DNA of 8,330 bases from an uncultured Pseudomonadota bacterium (GTDB taxonomy: Bacteria; Pseudomonadota; Gammaproteobacteria; Burkholderiales; SG8-39), in NCBI GenBank assembly GCA_903864555.1, contig CAIPGJ010000178.1, positions 1-8,330 on the forward strand. Reading direction: 5' to 3'. The number at the start of each line of letters is the position of its first letter. The first letter of the stretch is position 1. Made by a program: the position numbers and the translations under genes. The notes beneath the pieces are model-generated. The model searched no databases. It saw nothing but the letters and a program-made list of their open reading frames with translations, and was not told the DNA's origin. Shown here piece by piece: positions 1 through 5,946 of this stretch.

Positions 1-36
1 CGTCACCTCCAGCAACTCAGGCAACAGCGTTGGGAA

Positions 37-53
37 TGGCGGCAATGCCGCCA
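37..53. repeat. 17-bp perfect palindrome just before the regulator GTG
   Basis: TGGCGGCA and TGCCGCCA are perfect inverted arms of 8 bp around a single A. The element ends 14 nt before the GTG at 68. If translation starts at 68 it lies in the leader, as an operator or hairpin. If the regulator starts upstream of the window it is coding, and would specify part of a Gly/Ala/Asn-rich linker. No T-run follows, so a terminator is unlikely. Confidence 0.4.
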
Positions 54-67
54 GCGACTCGCTGAGC

Positions 68-1015
68 GTGGACCTGAGCGCGGTGATTGTCGCCGTCACT
101 GAGGATGAGCCCAAGGTGCTGGCGATCCGTTCCGACGGCCCGGACGCGCTGCCCTCGGGTCGCCTGGAGTCGCAGCACACCACGCTCGGCGCCGGTCTGC
201 GCTCCTGGGTGGAGCGACAGACCGGCTTGTCCCTCGGCTATCTCGAACAGCTGTATACCTTCGGTGACAGCGATCGCGTCGTGCACGGCTCGGCCCAGCG
301 CGTGCTCTCCATCGGATACCTGGCGCTGGTGCGCGAAGTGCGCGCCGGCGTCGAGGGCTCGCGCAGCGGCGGCATCGATGCGGTGTGGCGCGACTGGTAC
401 CGCTACTTCCCCTGGGAGGACTGGCGGCGCGGCAAGCCGGCCATCGTCTCGCGCATGGAAGGCCAGCTGAAGCGCTGGATTGCCGCCGCGGCAGGCAAGG
501 ATGAACGCCAACTGCGCGAGGCGCGCGTGCGCTTTGCCTTCGGCTCGCGCGACATCCCCTGGAGCGATGACCGCGTGCTCGAGCGCTATGAGCTGCTGTA
601 CGAGGCCGGCCTGGTGCCTGAGTCCCATCGTGATGGCCGGCCCACCTGGGCGCCGCCGCGCGAGGCGTTGGCCGAGGGGCAGACCATGCTGGCCGACCAT
701 CGCCGCGTGCTGGCCACCGGCATCGCGCGCCTGCGCGGCAAGATCAAGTACCGCCCGGTGGTGTTCGAGCTGATGCCGCCATCCTTCCGTTTCCTGCAAT
801 TGCAGCACGCCGTCGAGGCGCTGGCCGGGCTGCGCCTGCACAAGTCCAACTTCCGCCGTCTGGTGGAAAGCCAGGGCCTGGTCGAGGAGACCGGCGAGGT
901 CGAGGCGGGAACCGGTGGCCGCCCGGCGCGGCTGCTGCGCTTTCGTCGCGAAGTGTTGCTGGATCGTCCTGCGCTGGGCAGGCGCCTGCCCGTGGTGCGG
1001 CGGAATTCAGCCTGA
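68..1015 (+). CDS. nadQ: NadQ-like transcriptional regulator of NAD biosynthesis (degenerate Nudix domain plus NrtR-type winged helix)
   Basis: This is a cytoplasmic DNA-binding regulator, probably a repressor of the adjacent nadABC genes. Residues 1-95 resemble a Nudix fold (AVIVAVTEDEPKVLAI, then EQLYTFGDSDR). The catalytic Nudix box is degenerate: the REXXEE position reads SWVERQ (residues 46-51), so hydrolase activity is unlikely and ligand sensing is the inferred role. A middle segment (about 105-230) carries DWYRYFPWEDWR and ERYELLYEAGLV, which I associate with the long COG4111/NadQ type rather than short NrtR. The C-terminus (232-293; VFELMPPSFRFLQLQ, NFRRLVE, GGRPARLLRFR) matches the NrtR winged-helix domain. 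The start is unsure: the frame stays open to base 2 with no ATG, GTG or TTG above 68, and no clear ribosome site precedes the GTG. The true start may lie outside the window. The function rests on domains plus the nadABC neighbourhood; the name comes from memory of the family. Confidence 0.8.
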   Translation: MDLSAVIVAVTEDEPKVLAIRSDGPDALPSGRLESQHTTLGAGLRSWVERQTGLSLGYLEQLYTFGDSDRVVHGSAQRVLSIGYLALVREVRAGVEGSRSGGIDAVWRDWYRYFPWEDWRRGKPAIVSRMEGQLKRWIAAAAGKDERQLREARVRFAFGSRDIPWSDDRVLERYELLYEAGLVPESHRDGRPTWAPPREALAEGQTMLADHRRVLATGIARLRGKIKYRPVVFELMPPSFRFLQLQHAVEALAGLRLHKSNFRRLVESQGLVEETGEVEAGTGGRPARLLRFRREVLLDRPALGRRLPVVRRNSA

Positions 1016-1096
1016 TATCAGTAGCTTGGCATACGACGGAGGCGTCGTGGGCATGGCCTTCCGGGGGCGTCACAAATCTGCAAAAAAGCCGCCCTT

Positions 1097-1113
1097 ATGC
1101 TCAAAAGTAGTAT
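1097..1113. promoter_or_regulatory. Candidate NadQ operator, site 1
   Basis: ATGCTC-AAAAG-TAGTAT is a 17-bp pseudo-palindrome with 6-bp half-sites and a 5-bp spacer. It shares its architecture with site 2 at 1160-1176. Read outward-in, the four half-sites of the two elements are ATGCTC, ATACTA, ATACTA and ATACTC. A -10-like TATATT (1113-1118) begins on its last base, but no good -35 box accompanies it. Assignment to the upstream regulator is inferred from position and repetition. Confidence 0.6.
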
Positions 1114-1124
1114 ATATTCTTGCC

Positions 1125-1147
1125 ACCCGGTTTTAAACCGGGTTTTT
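1125..1147 (+). terminator. Palindrome with T-run between nadQ and nadA (terminator or attenuator)
   Basis: ACCCGGTTT and AAACCGGGT are perfect 9-bp inverted arms around one T (1125-1143). As RNA this folds as an ACCCGG/CCGGGT stem with a 7-nt loop, and five T residues end at 1147. That is a plausible short intrinsic terminator about 110 nt after the regulator stop. It lies between the two candidate operators and only 29 nt before the nadA ribosome site. It could instead act as an attenuator in a nadA leader, or be a protein-binding site. Confidence 0.5.
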
Positions 1148-1159
1148 ATCCAGTTCGTA

Positions 1160-1176
1160 ATACTAGAATTGAGTAT
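1160..1176. promoter_or_regulatory. Candidate NadQ operator, site 2, abutting the nadA ribosome site
   Basis: ATACTA-GAATT-GAGTAT repeats the 6-5-6 pattern of site 1. The two site starts are 63 bp apart, about six helical turns, so both would face the same side of the DNA. The site contains a -10-like TAGAAT (1164-1169) without a convincing -35, and it ends directly at the AAGGAGG ribosome site. Protein bound here could block the promoter or early transcription of nadA. Confidence 0.6.
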
Positions 1177-1183
1177 AAGGAGG
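1177..1183 (+). promoter_or_regulatory. Strong ribosome binding site of nadA
   Basis: AAGGAGG lies 5 nt before the ATG at 1189. It fixes that codon as the nadA start over an upstream in-frame ATG at 1120, which would place the regulatory DNA inside the protein. It is the strongest ribosome site in the nadABC region. Confidence 0.9.
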
Positions 1184-1188
1184 CAGAC

Positions 1189-2208
1189 ATGAGTGCTGAT
1201 CCCGGCATCATCACCCGGCCCGTCAAACTGGCCCCGGACGTCCTTGCGCGTACCAGTGCGCTGCGCGAGCGCCTGCGCCGTGTCGTGCCCGACGCCAACT
1301 GGCTGCTGTACGCGCCCGACATCGACGCCATCCAGCGGCTGAAGAAAGAGCGCAACGCCGTCATCCTGGCGCATAACTACCAGACGCCGGAGATCTTCCA
1401 CGGCGTGGCCGACATCGTCGGCGACTCGCTCGCCCTCGCGCGCGAGGCGATCAACGTCAAGGCCGATGTCATCGTGCTGTGCGGCGTGCACTTCATGGCC
1501 GAGACCGCCAAGATCATCAATCCGGACAAGACCGTGCTGATTCCGGACCTGGAAGCCGGTTGCTCGCTGGCCGATTCGATCACCGGCGCGGACGTGCGCC
1601 TGCTGCGACAGCAGTACCCCGGCGTGCCCATCGTCACCTACGTCAACACCTCGGCCGAAGTGAAGGCCGAGAGTGACATCTGCTGCACCTCGGGCAATGC
1701 CGTGAAGGTGGTGGAGAGCCTGGGCGTGGATCGCGTCATCATGATCCCGGACGAATTTCTCGCGCAGAACGTCGCCGCCCAGACCAAGGTGAAGATCATC
1801 GCCTGGAAGGGTTACTGCGAGGTGCATGAACTGTTCACCGTGGCCGACATCGAGGAACTGAAGAAGAAGCACCCCGGCGTCATCGTCATGGCCCATCCGG
1901 AGTGCCGCCCGGAAGTGGTGGAGGCCGCCGACTTCAGCGGATCCACCGCCAACATGATCGACTTCGTCGACCAGAAAAAGCCGCAGCGCGTGATGCTGAT
2001 CACCGAGTGCTCCATGAGCGACAACATCGCCGTGCACCACCCGGACGTGGAGTTCATCCGGCCCTGCCGGCTGTGCCCGCACATGAAGCGCATCACCTTG
2101 CCCAAGATCCGCCTGGCCCTGGAGACCATGACCCACGAAGTCACGGTCGACCCGGCCATCGCCGCGCGCGCCCGCCTGTCGGTCGAGCGCATGCTGGCGG
2201 TACGTTGA
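1189..2208 (+). CDS. nadA: Quinolinate synthase NadA (4Fe-4S enzyme)
   Basis: This 339-residue cytoplasmic enzyme condenses iminoaspartate with dihydroxyacetone phosphate to quinolinate, the second step of NAD synthesis from aspartate. Family signatures run along its length: [12 protein letters not shown] (58-69), [11 protein letters not shown] (74-84), [14 protein letters not shown] (96-109), [13 protein letters not shown] (151-163), CCTSGNA (165-171), GYCEVH (208-213), MAHPEC (234-239) and [12 protein letters not shown] (293-304). By comparison with other NadA proteins, the cluster ligands should be Cys98, Cys210 and Cys296. Cys293 forms a CxxC pair with Cys296, like the E. coli region where a disulfide redox switch has been reported. 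Length is close to the E. coli enzyme. It is the first enzyme gene after the regulator, with candidate operators directly upstream, so it is probably the controlled head of the nadABC transcript. Confidence 0.97.
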   Translation: MSADPGIITRPVKLAPDVLARTSALRERLRRVVPDANWLLYAPDIDAIQRLKKERNAVILAHNYQTPEIFHGVADIVGDSLALAREAINVKADVIVLCGVHFMAETAKIINPDKTVLIPDLEAGCSLADSITGADVRLLRQQYPGVPIVTYVNTSAEVKAESDICCTSGNAVKVVESLGVDRVIMIPDEFLAQNVAAQTKVKIIAWKGYCEVHELFTVADIEELKKKHPGVIVMAHPECRPEVVEAADFSGSTANMIDFVDQKKPQRVMLITECSMSDNIAVHHPDVEFIRPCRLCPHMKRITLPKIRLALETMTHEVTVDPAIAARARLSVERMLAVR

Positions 2209-2280
2209 GCGGGATGGCTTTCGGCACGTCGACGCGCTGGCCCGCCATGCCACTGATGCCATCCACGCCTGGCCTCTGAG

Positions 2281-3861
2281 ATGAATCCACCCATCGTCCG
2301 CGATCGTGTGGTGATCATCGGTGGCGGCGTGGCCGGACTGGCCACCGCCCTGCGCTTGGCACCCATGCCGGTCACGGTGCTGGTGCAGGCGCCGCTGGGC
2401 ACCGAGGCCTCCTCGCCCTGGGCCCAGGGCGGCATCGCCGCGGCCATGGCCACAGATGATTCCCCCGAACTGCATGCCGCCGATACCGTGGCGGCCGGCG
2501 CCGGCCTCACCGAGTTGCCTGTGGCCACGCGCATCGCCCAGGCCGCGCCGGGTTGCATCGAGTATCTGGTTGCCCTGGCGACACCCTTCGATCGCAATGC
2601 CGCTGGTGCATTGCTGCTGGGCCTGGAGGCGGCGCATACGCGTCGGCGCATCGTGCATGCCGGCGGCGATGGCACCGGCCGCGCCGTCATGGACGCCCTG
2701 ATTTGCGCGGTGAGGGCGACGCCCTCGATCGAAGTGCAGGAAGGCCTGCGCGCGGTGGAACTGGTGCTGGAGCAGGGCGCTGTCGTGGGCGTGAAGGCGC
2801 TGGGCCCGAGCGGCCAGCCCTTCTTCCTGCAGGCGCGTGCCGTGGTGCTGGCCACCGGCGGCGTGGGCGGGTTGTATGCCGACACCACCAATCCCCTGGG
2901 TGCCACCGGCAGCGGTCTGTCGCTGGCCGCGCGCGCAGGCGCCGTGCTGCAGGACATCGAATTCGTGCAGTTCCATCCCACCGCCATTGTCCTTGGCGCC
3001 GACCCCATGCCGCTGGCCAGCGAGGCGCTGCGCGGCGAGGGCGCGGTGCTGGTGAATGAAAAAGGCGAGCGCTTCATGGAAGGCATCGCGGGGGCCGAAC
3101 TGGCGCCGCGTGACGTGGTGGCGCGCGCAGTGTGGCAGCAGGTGGCGCGCGGCGGCGCCGCCTTCCTGGATACGCGCGACGCGCTCGGCGCGGACATCGC
3201 GCGGCGCTTTCCCTCGGTCACCGCGCTGTGCCAGCACAATGGCCTCGATCCGGCGGTGCAGCCCATCCCGGTGCGTCCGGCTGCGCATTACCACATGGGC
3301 GGCGTTGCAGTGGACGGGCGCGGGCGTTCCTCGGTCACCGGGCTGTGGGCCTGTGGCGAAGTGGCATCGACCGGCCTGCACGGGGCCAACCGCCTCGCCA
3401 GCAATTCTCTGCTGGAGGCGCTGGCCTGTGCACAGTGGGTGGCCGAAGACATTGCCGGGCAGGGCGTCGCGCCAGTGGCGCGACCGGTGGCCTTGAACAC
3501 CCAGTCGCCCCTGGGTGAGGCCGAGCGCGAGCGCGATGCCACGCGCCTTGCCGCCATCCGCAAGCTGATGACATCCGCCGTCGGCGTGGTGCGTGACGCC
3601 GCCACGCTGGGCGAGGCGATTGTCCAGCTCTCGGCCGAATCTGCCGTGCTGGCGCGTGGGCGCGCCACCGATGCCGCCACCCTGGGAATGATGATTGCCG
3701 TGGCTGCGCATGGCCGCCATGAAAGCCGCGGCGCGCATTGCCGCCGCGATTATCCCTCGCCCCTGGCCGACACAGGTGCGCACACGCGCATCGCCCTCGC
3801 CGAGGCGCGCTCCCGTGCAGCCGGCATTGCGCAGGCCGGCGGTGGTTCGCGTCGCCGCTGA
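2281..3861 (+). CDS. nadB: L-aspartate oxidase NadB (FAD enzyme)
   Basis: This 526-residue flavoprotein oxidises L-aspartate to iminoaspartate, the substrate of NadA. It is close in length to the 540-residue E. coli enzyme. The N-terminal dinucleotide fold has GGGVAG (14-19). SPWAQGGIAAA (45-55) and EAAHTRRRIVHAGGDGTGR (116-134) follow. The capping and catalytic part has QFHPTAI (230-236), RGEGAVLVNEKGERF (251-265), APRDVVARA (275-283; Arg277 matches the catalytic Arg290 of E. coli), HYHMGGV (336-342) and STGLHGANRLASNSLLEA (363-380; Arg371 matches Arg386). The C-terminal helical domain ends with ESRGAHCRRDYP (481-492). The ATG lies 72 nt after nadA and is the only good start, because a TGA precedes it in frame at 2254-2256. 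No clear Shine-Dalgarno sequence is visible. A 21-codon ORF (2214-2279) ends one base before the start, so coupled translation is possible. Confidence 0.97.
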   Translation: MNPPIVRDRVVIIGGGVAGLATALRLAPMPVTVLVQAPLGTEASSPWAQGGIAAAMATDDSPELHAADTVAAGAGLTELPVATRIAQAAPGCIEYLVALATPFDRNAAGALLLGLEAAHTRRRIVHAGGDGTGRAVMDALICAVRATPSIEVQEGLRAVELVLEQGAVVGVKALGPSGQPFFLQARAVVLATGGVGGLYADTTNPLGATGSGLSLAARAGAVLQDIEFVQFHPTAIVLGADPMPLASEALRGEGAVLVNEKGERFMEGIAGAELAPRDVVARAVWQQVARGGAAFLDTRDALGADIARRFPSVTALCQHNGLDPAVQPIPVRPAAHYHMGGVAVDGRGRSSVTGLWACGEVASTGLHGANRLASNSLLEALACAQWVAEDIAGQGVAPVARPVALNTQSPLGEAERERDATRLAAIRKLMTSAVGVVRDAATLGEAIVQLSAESAVLARGRATDAATLGMMIAVAAHGRHESRGAHCRRDYPSPLADTGAHTRIALAEARSRAAGIAQAGGGSRRR

Positions 3862-3914
3862 AGGCCTGTTACTTCCGAAACCTCCCCGCACTGAATCCGA
3901 AGAGCCGTGCCGAC

Positions 3915-4769
3915 ATGAACCTGCCTTCCCTGCTGCCCCTTCCCCGCGTGATGATCGAACCCCTGGTGCGCGCTGCGCTGCTGGAAGACCTCGGACGCGC
4001 TGGTGACATCACCACCGATGCGGTGATCCCGGCGGACATGCCCATGCGCGGCGTGATCGCGGCCCGCCAGCCCGGCGTCATTGCCGGCGCCGATGCTGCG
4101 GTGATCGCCTTTTCGCTGATGGACGAGCGGGTGCGCGTGGTGATTGAAAGGGGTGACGGCTCGCGGGTGCAGCCGGGCGATGTCGCGATCCGCCTGGAAG
4201 GACCGGCGCGCGCCATCCTCAGCGCCGAGCGTGTCGCGCTCAACCTGATGGGTCACCTGTCCGGCGTGGCCACTGCCACGGCCACACTGGTGGATGCGGC
4301 GCGCCCGTACAAGGCGCGCATCGTCTGCACCCGTAAGACCACGCCCGGACTGCGTGCCCTGGAGAAGCACGCGGTGCGTGCAGGCGGCGGCTCCAACCAC
4401 CGCTTCGGCCTGGATGACGCGGTGCTGATCAAGGACAACCACATTGCGGTGGCGGGCGGCGTGCGGGCCGCCATCGAACGGGCACGTGCCGCGGTCGGGC
4501 ACCTGGTGAAGATCGAAGTGGAAGTCGATACGCTGGCGCAGCTGGATGAGGCACTGGCGGCGAAGGTCGATGCGGTGCTGCTGGACAATATGACGCCGGC
4601 GCAGCTGGCCGAAGCGGTGAAGCGGGTGGACGGTCGCGCGATTACCGAAGCTTCAGGGCGTATCACCGCGGCGACCGTCAATGCAGTGGCTGCCTCGGGG
4701 GTGGACCTGATTTCCTGCGGCTGGATCACCCACAGCGCGGCAGTGCTGGACCTCGGGCTGGACGCCTGA
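3915..4769 (+). CDS. nadC: Nicotinate-nucleotide (quinolinate) phosphoribosyltransferase NadC
   Basis: This 284-residue enzyme converts quinolinate and PRPP to nicotinate mononucleotide, CO2 and pyrophosphate, completing the aspartate branch to NAD. Typical motifs are LLEDLGRAGDITTDAVIP (22-39), SAERVALNLMGHLSGVAT (103-120), CTRKTTPGLRALEKHAV (138-154), GGGSNHRFGLDDAVLIKDNHI (157-177), EVEVD (201-205), LLDNM (222-226) and EASGRI (245-250). The substrate-phosphate residues of the TRKT, RALEKHA and SNHR blocks are all present. Near the end it reads SCGWITHS (267-274), where most relatives have SVGALTHS, a small departure near the active site. The ATG at 3915 gives the usual family length. A longer in-frame opening to 3738 would overlap nadB. 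GAAGAG (3899-3904) is a weak ribosome site. The 53-nt gap after nadB suggests one transcript. Confidence 0.97.
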   Translation: MNLPSLLPLPRVMIEPLVRAALLEDLGRAGDITTDAVIPADMPMRGVIAARQPGVIAGADAAVIAFSLMDERVRVVIERGDGSRVQPGDVAIRLEGPARAILSAERVALNLMGHLSGVATATATLVDAARPYKARIVCTRKTTPGLRALEKHAVRAGGGSNHRFGLDDAVLIKDNHIAVAGGVRAAIERARAAVGHLVKIEVEVDTLAQLDEALAAKVDAVLLDNMTPAQLAEAVKRVDGRAITEASGRITAATVNAVAASGVDLISCGWITHSAAVLDLGLDA

Positions 4770-4788
4770 GGCTCCTAGGATGCTCCCG

Positions 4789-4810
4789 CCGGCCCGGCAA
4801 GCCGGGCCGG
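4789..4810. terminator. GC-rich hairpin between convergent nadC and the small membrane gene
   Basis: CCGGCCCGGC and GCCGGGCCGG are perfect 10-bp inverted arms separated by AA. The hairpin starts 20 nt after the nadC stop and ends 14 nt before the stop of the oppositely oriented small gene. Neither side has a T-run, so it is not a textbook intrinsic terminator. Position and symmetry make a shared barrier to transcription or a 3'-end stabiliser the simplest reading. Confidence 0.6.
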
Positions 4811-4824
4811 GGAACAACGACTGA

Positions 4825-5025
4825 TTACTTCTTTTCTTCAGCGGCTTTCTTGCTGGCCTTGATCGTGGCGAAGACGAACCAGGCGATGAAGAGTATGCAA
4901 GCGCCCAGGAAGATGGCCACGCCGGTCACGCCGACCTGGGCTTCCGGTGCCACGGGCTTGTCCTGTGCCAGTACAGGCAGGGCCAGAAAAAGTGAAATCA
5001 TGAACAGAACAAAATTCTTTACCAT
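4825..5025 (-). CDS. Small single-pass membrane protein of unknown function, with signal peptide
   Basis: I do not recognise this 66-residue protein. Residues 1-20 look like a signal peptide: Lys3, a hydrophobic core FVLFMISLFLALPV, and VLA before a likely cut ahead of Gln21. A short polar stretch (21-30, QDKPVAPEAQ) follows, then a strong membrane helix (about 31-55, VGVTGVAIFLGACILFIAWF onward). The tail KASKKAAEEKK is highly charged and should face the cytoplasm. No metal-binding cluster is visible; Cys44 is in the helix. The start is chosen because GGAG lies 7 nt upstream on the - strand and the signal peptide begins there. A longer opening to 5133 adds a sequence without features. It is convergent with nadC and divergent from the two-component genes, sharing a 208-bp control region with them. 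It may therefore respond to the same signal, but that is inference. Confidence 0.75.
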   Translation of the reverse strand: MVKNFVLFMISLFLALPVLAQDKPVAPEAQVGVTGVAIFLGACILFIAWFVFATIKASKKAAEEKK

Positions 5026-5042
5026 GGGGCCACTCCATTGAC

Positions 5043-5062
5043 TGCGGTTGATTGCGGTTGAT
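5043..5062. repeat. Tandem 10-bp direct repeat
   Basis: TGCGGTTGAT occurs twice with no gap (5043-5052 and 5053-5062). It sits 17 nt before the start of the - strand small gene, so it lies in that gene's leader or promoter. The period is about one helical turn, which would suit side-by-side binding of a regulator. Chance duplication is also possible. Confidence 0.5.
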
Positions 5063-5065
5063 GAC

Positions 5066-5084
5066 GCGTTGCTCCATGCAACGC
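5066..5084. repeat. Inverted repeat in the divergent control region
   Basis: GCGTTGC and GCAACGC are perfect 7-bp arms with a 5-nt spacer TCCAT. The element can form a hairpin in the leader of the - strand small gene or act as a protein site. It is followed one base later by a second inverted repeat. Confidence 0.5.
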
Positions 5085-5085
5085 T

Positions 5086-5107
5086 TGCACCCAGTGTCGG
5101 GGGTGCA
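5086..5107. repeat. Second inverted repeat in the divergent control region
   Basis: TGCACCC and GGGTGCA are perfect 7-bp arms with an 8-nt spacer. Together with the repeat at 5066-5084 it makes a double stem-loop of 42 bp between the putative metal-response box and the small gene. No T-run follows on either strand. Confidence 0.45.
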
Positions 5108-5131
5108 GGGGGACGCCAGCATGACCGCTGC

Positions 5132-5147
5132 ATTACAAATCTGTCAT
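5132..5147. promoter_or_regulatory. CusR/CopR-like box in the divergent control region
   Basis: ATTACA-AATC-TGTCAT is an inverted repeat with 6-bp half-sites (one mismatch between arms) and a 4-bp spacer. The E. coli CusR box has the form ATGACA-N4-TGTCAT, so 11 of the 12 fixed bases agree. The neighbouring response regulator belongs to that family, which supports autoregulation. The box lies 86 bp before the regulator start and 106 bp before the start of the divergent small gene. I found no convincing -35/-10 pair with it. Confidence 0.6.
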
Positions 5148-5233
5148 CCTGCAGAGCCTTCCGGTCGAAACCGCACGGGGAATAGGCTGGACCGAGGTGA
5201 AACAGGGGCTATCGAGGCCCGGGAAATTGCCCC

Positions 5234-5914
5234 ATGAAGCTGCTGGTCGTCGAAGATGAACCGAAGATGCTGGGTTTCCTCCAGAAGGGGCTGACCGAGA
5301 GCGGTTTCGTCGTCGATGTGGCGGCCGATGGCCCGGAAGGCTTGCACCTGGCATCCACCGGGGAGTACGACCTGGTGGTGCTCGACATCGGCCTGCCCGG
5401 CATGGATGGCTGGAGCGTGCTCAGGCAGTTGCGTTCGCAAAAGCCCACGCCGGTGCTGTGCCTGTCGGCGCGCGCCGCCATCGACGACCGCGTCAAGGGT
5501 CTGGAAATGGGCGCCGATGATTACCTCACCAAGCCGTTTGCCTTCGCCGAACTGCTGGCGCGCGTGCGCACACTGTTGCGCCGGGGCGCCGGCGCCGGCC
5601 GCGAACAGGAGCAATTGCGCGTGGCCGACCTGGAAATCGACCTCTTGCGCCGGCGTGTCACGCGCGGCGGCCAGCGCATCGACCTCACCGCCAAGGAGTT
5701 CGCGCTGCTGTCGCTGCTGGCGCGCCGGCGTGGCGAGGTGCTGTCGCGCACGCTGATTGCCGACCAGGTGTGGGACATGAATTTCAACAGTGACACCAAT
5801 GTGGTGGATGTGGCGGTGCGCCGGCTGCGCGCCAAACTGGATGACCCCTTCGAGCTGAAGCTCATCCATACCGTGCGCAGTGTCGGCTACGTCCTCGAGG
5901 AGCGCACTGCATGA
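5234..5914 (+). CDS. OmpR/PhoB-class response regulator of the CusR/CopR heavy-metal type
   Basis: This 226-residue cytoplasmic transcription factor should be activated by phosphorylation from the kinase encoded next to it. The receiver domain (1-115) has the acidic pair Glu7-Asp8, phospho-acceptor Asp51 in [13 protein letters not shown], Ser78 in CLSAR, and Lys100 in DDYLTKPF. A short linker (116-127) leads to a winged-helix DNA-binding domain (about 128-223): [22 protein letters not shown], the segment [28 protein letters not shown] and [12 protein letters not shown]. That [12 protein letters not shown] segment is characteristic of the CusR, CopR and IrlR group. The ATG at 5234 gives a standard N-terminus (MKLLVVEDE) but has only a weak upstream purine run. 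The stop overlaps the ATG at 5911 (ATGA). No metal efflux genes lie in the window, so the true signal is open. Confidence 0.93.
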   Translation: MKLLVVEDEPKMLGFLQKGLTESGFVVDVAADGPEGLHLASTGEYDLVVLDIGLPGMDGWSVLRQLRSQKPTPVLCLSARAAIDDRVKGLEMGADDYLTKPFAFAELLARVRTLLRRGAGAGREQEQLRVADLEIDLLRRRVTRGGQRIDLTAKEFALLSLLARRRGEVLSRTLIADQVWDMNFNSDTNVVDVAVRRLRAKLDDPFELKLIHTVRSVGYVLEERTA

Positions 5915-5946
5915 TGCGGGCTTCGAAAACCCTGCGGCCCGCCTGA
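5911..5946 (+). other. 11-codon upstream ORF in the kinase frame, ending directly at the kinase ATG
   Basis: GAGGAG (5897-5902) is a strong ribosome site 8 nt before ATGATG at 5911. This opens [11 protein letters not shown] in the same frame as the sensor kinase. It stops at TGA 5944-5946, immediately followed by the kinase ATG at 5947. The kinase ATG has no ribosome site of its own. This looks like the ancestral kinase start cut off by a single stop codon, or a coupled leader peptide. A sequencing error would also explain it. Confidence 0.6.

Noticed and set aside
17..841. 274-codon - strand frame opposite the regulator
   Set aside because: Low-complexity Ala, His, Gln and Arg composition and full overlap with the regulator mark it as a shadow frame.
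976..991. GGGCAGGCGCCTGCCC, a perfect 16-bp palindrome near the end of the regulator gene
   Set aside because: It is inside coding sequence for a conserved-looking tail in GC-rich DNA, has no T-run and no partner site. Chance is the best explanation.
1018..3891. 957-codon open frame on the - strand opposite nadA and nadB
   Set aside because: The translation is rich in His, Gly, Gln and Arg with no domain, and it lies antisense to two unmistakable enzymes. It is the usual shadow frame of GC-rich genes, even though it also runs through the nadQ-nadA gap.
3738..3914. Longer N-terminus for nadC
   Set aside because: It would overlap the nadB 3' end and add a Cys/Arg-rich segment absent from the family. 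ATG 3915 gives the normal length.
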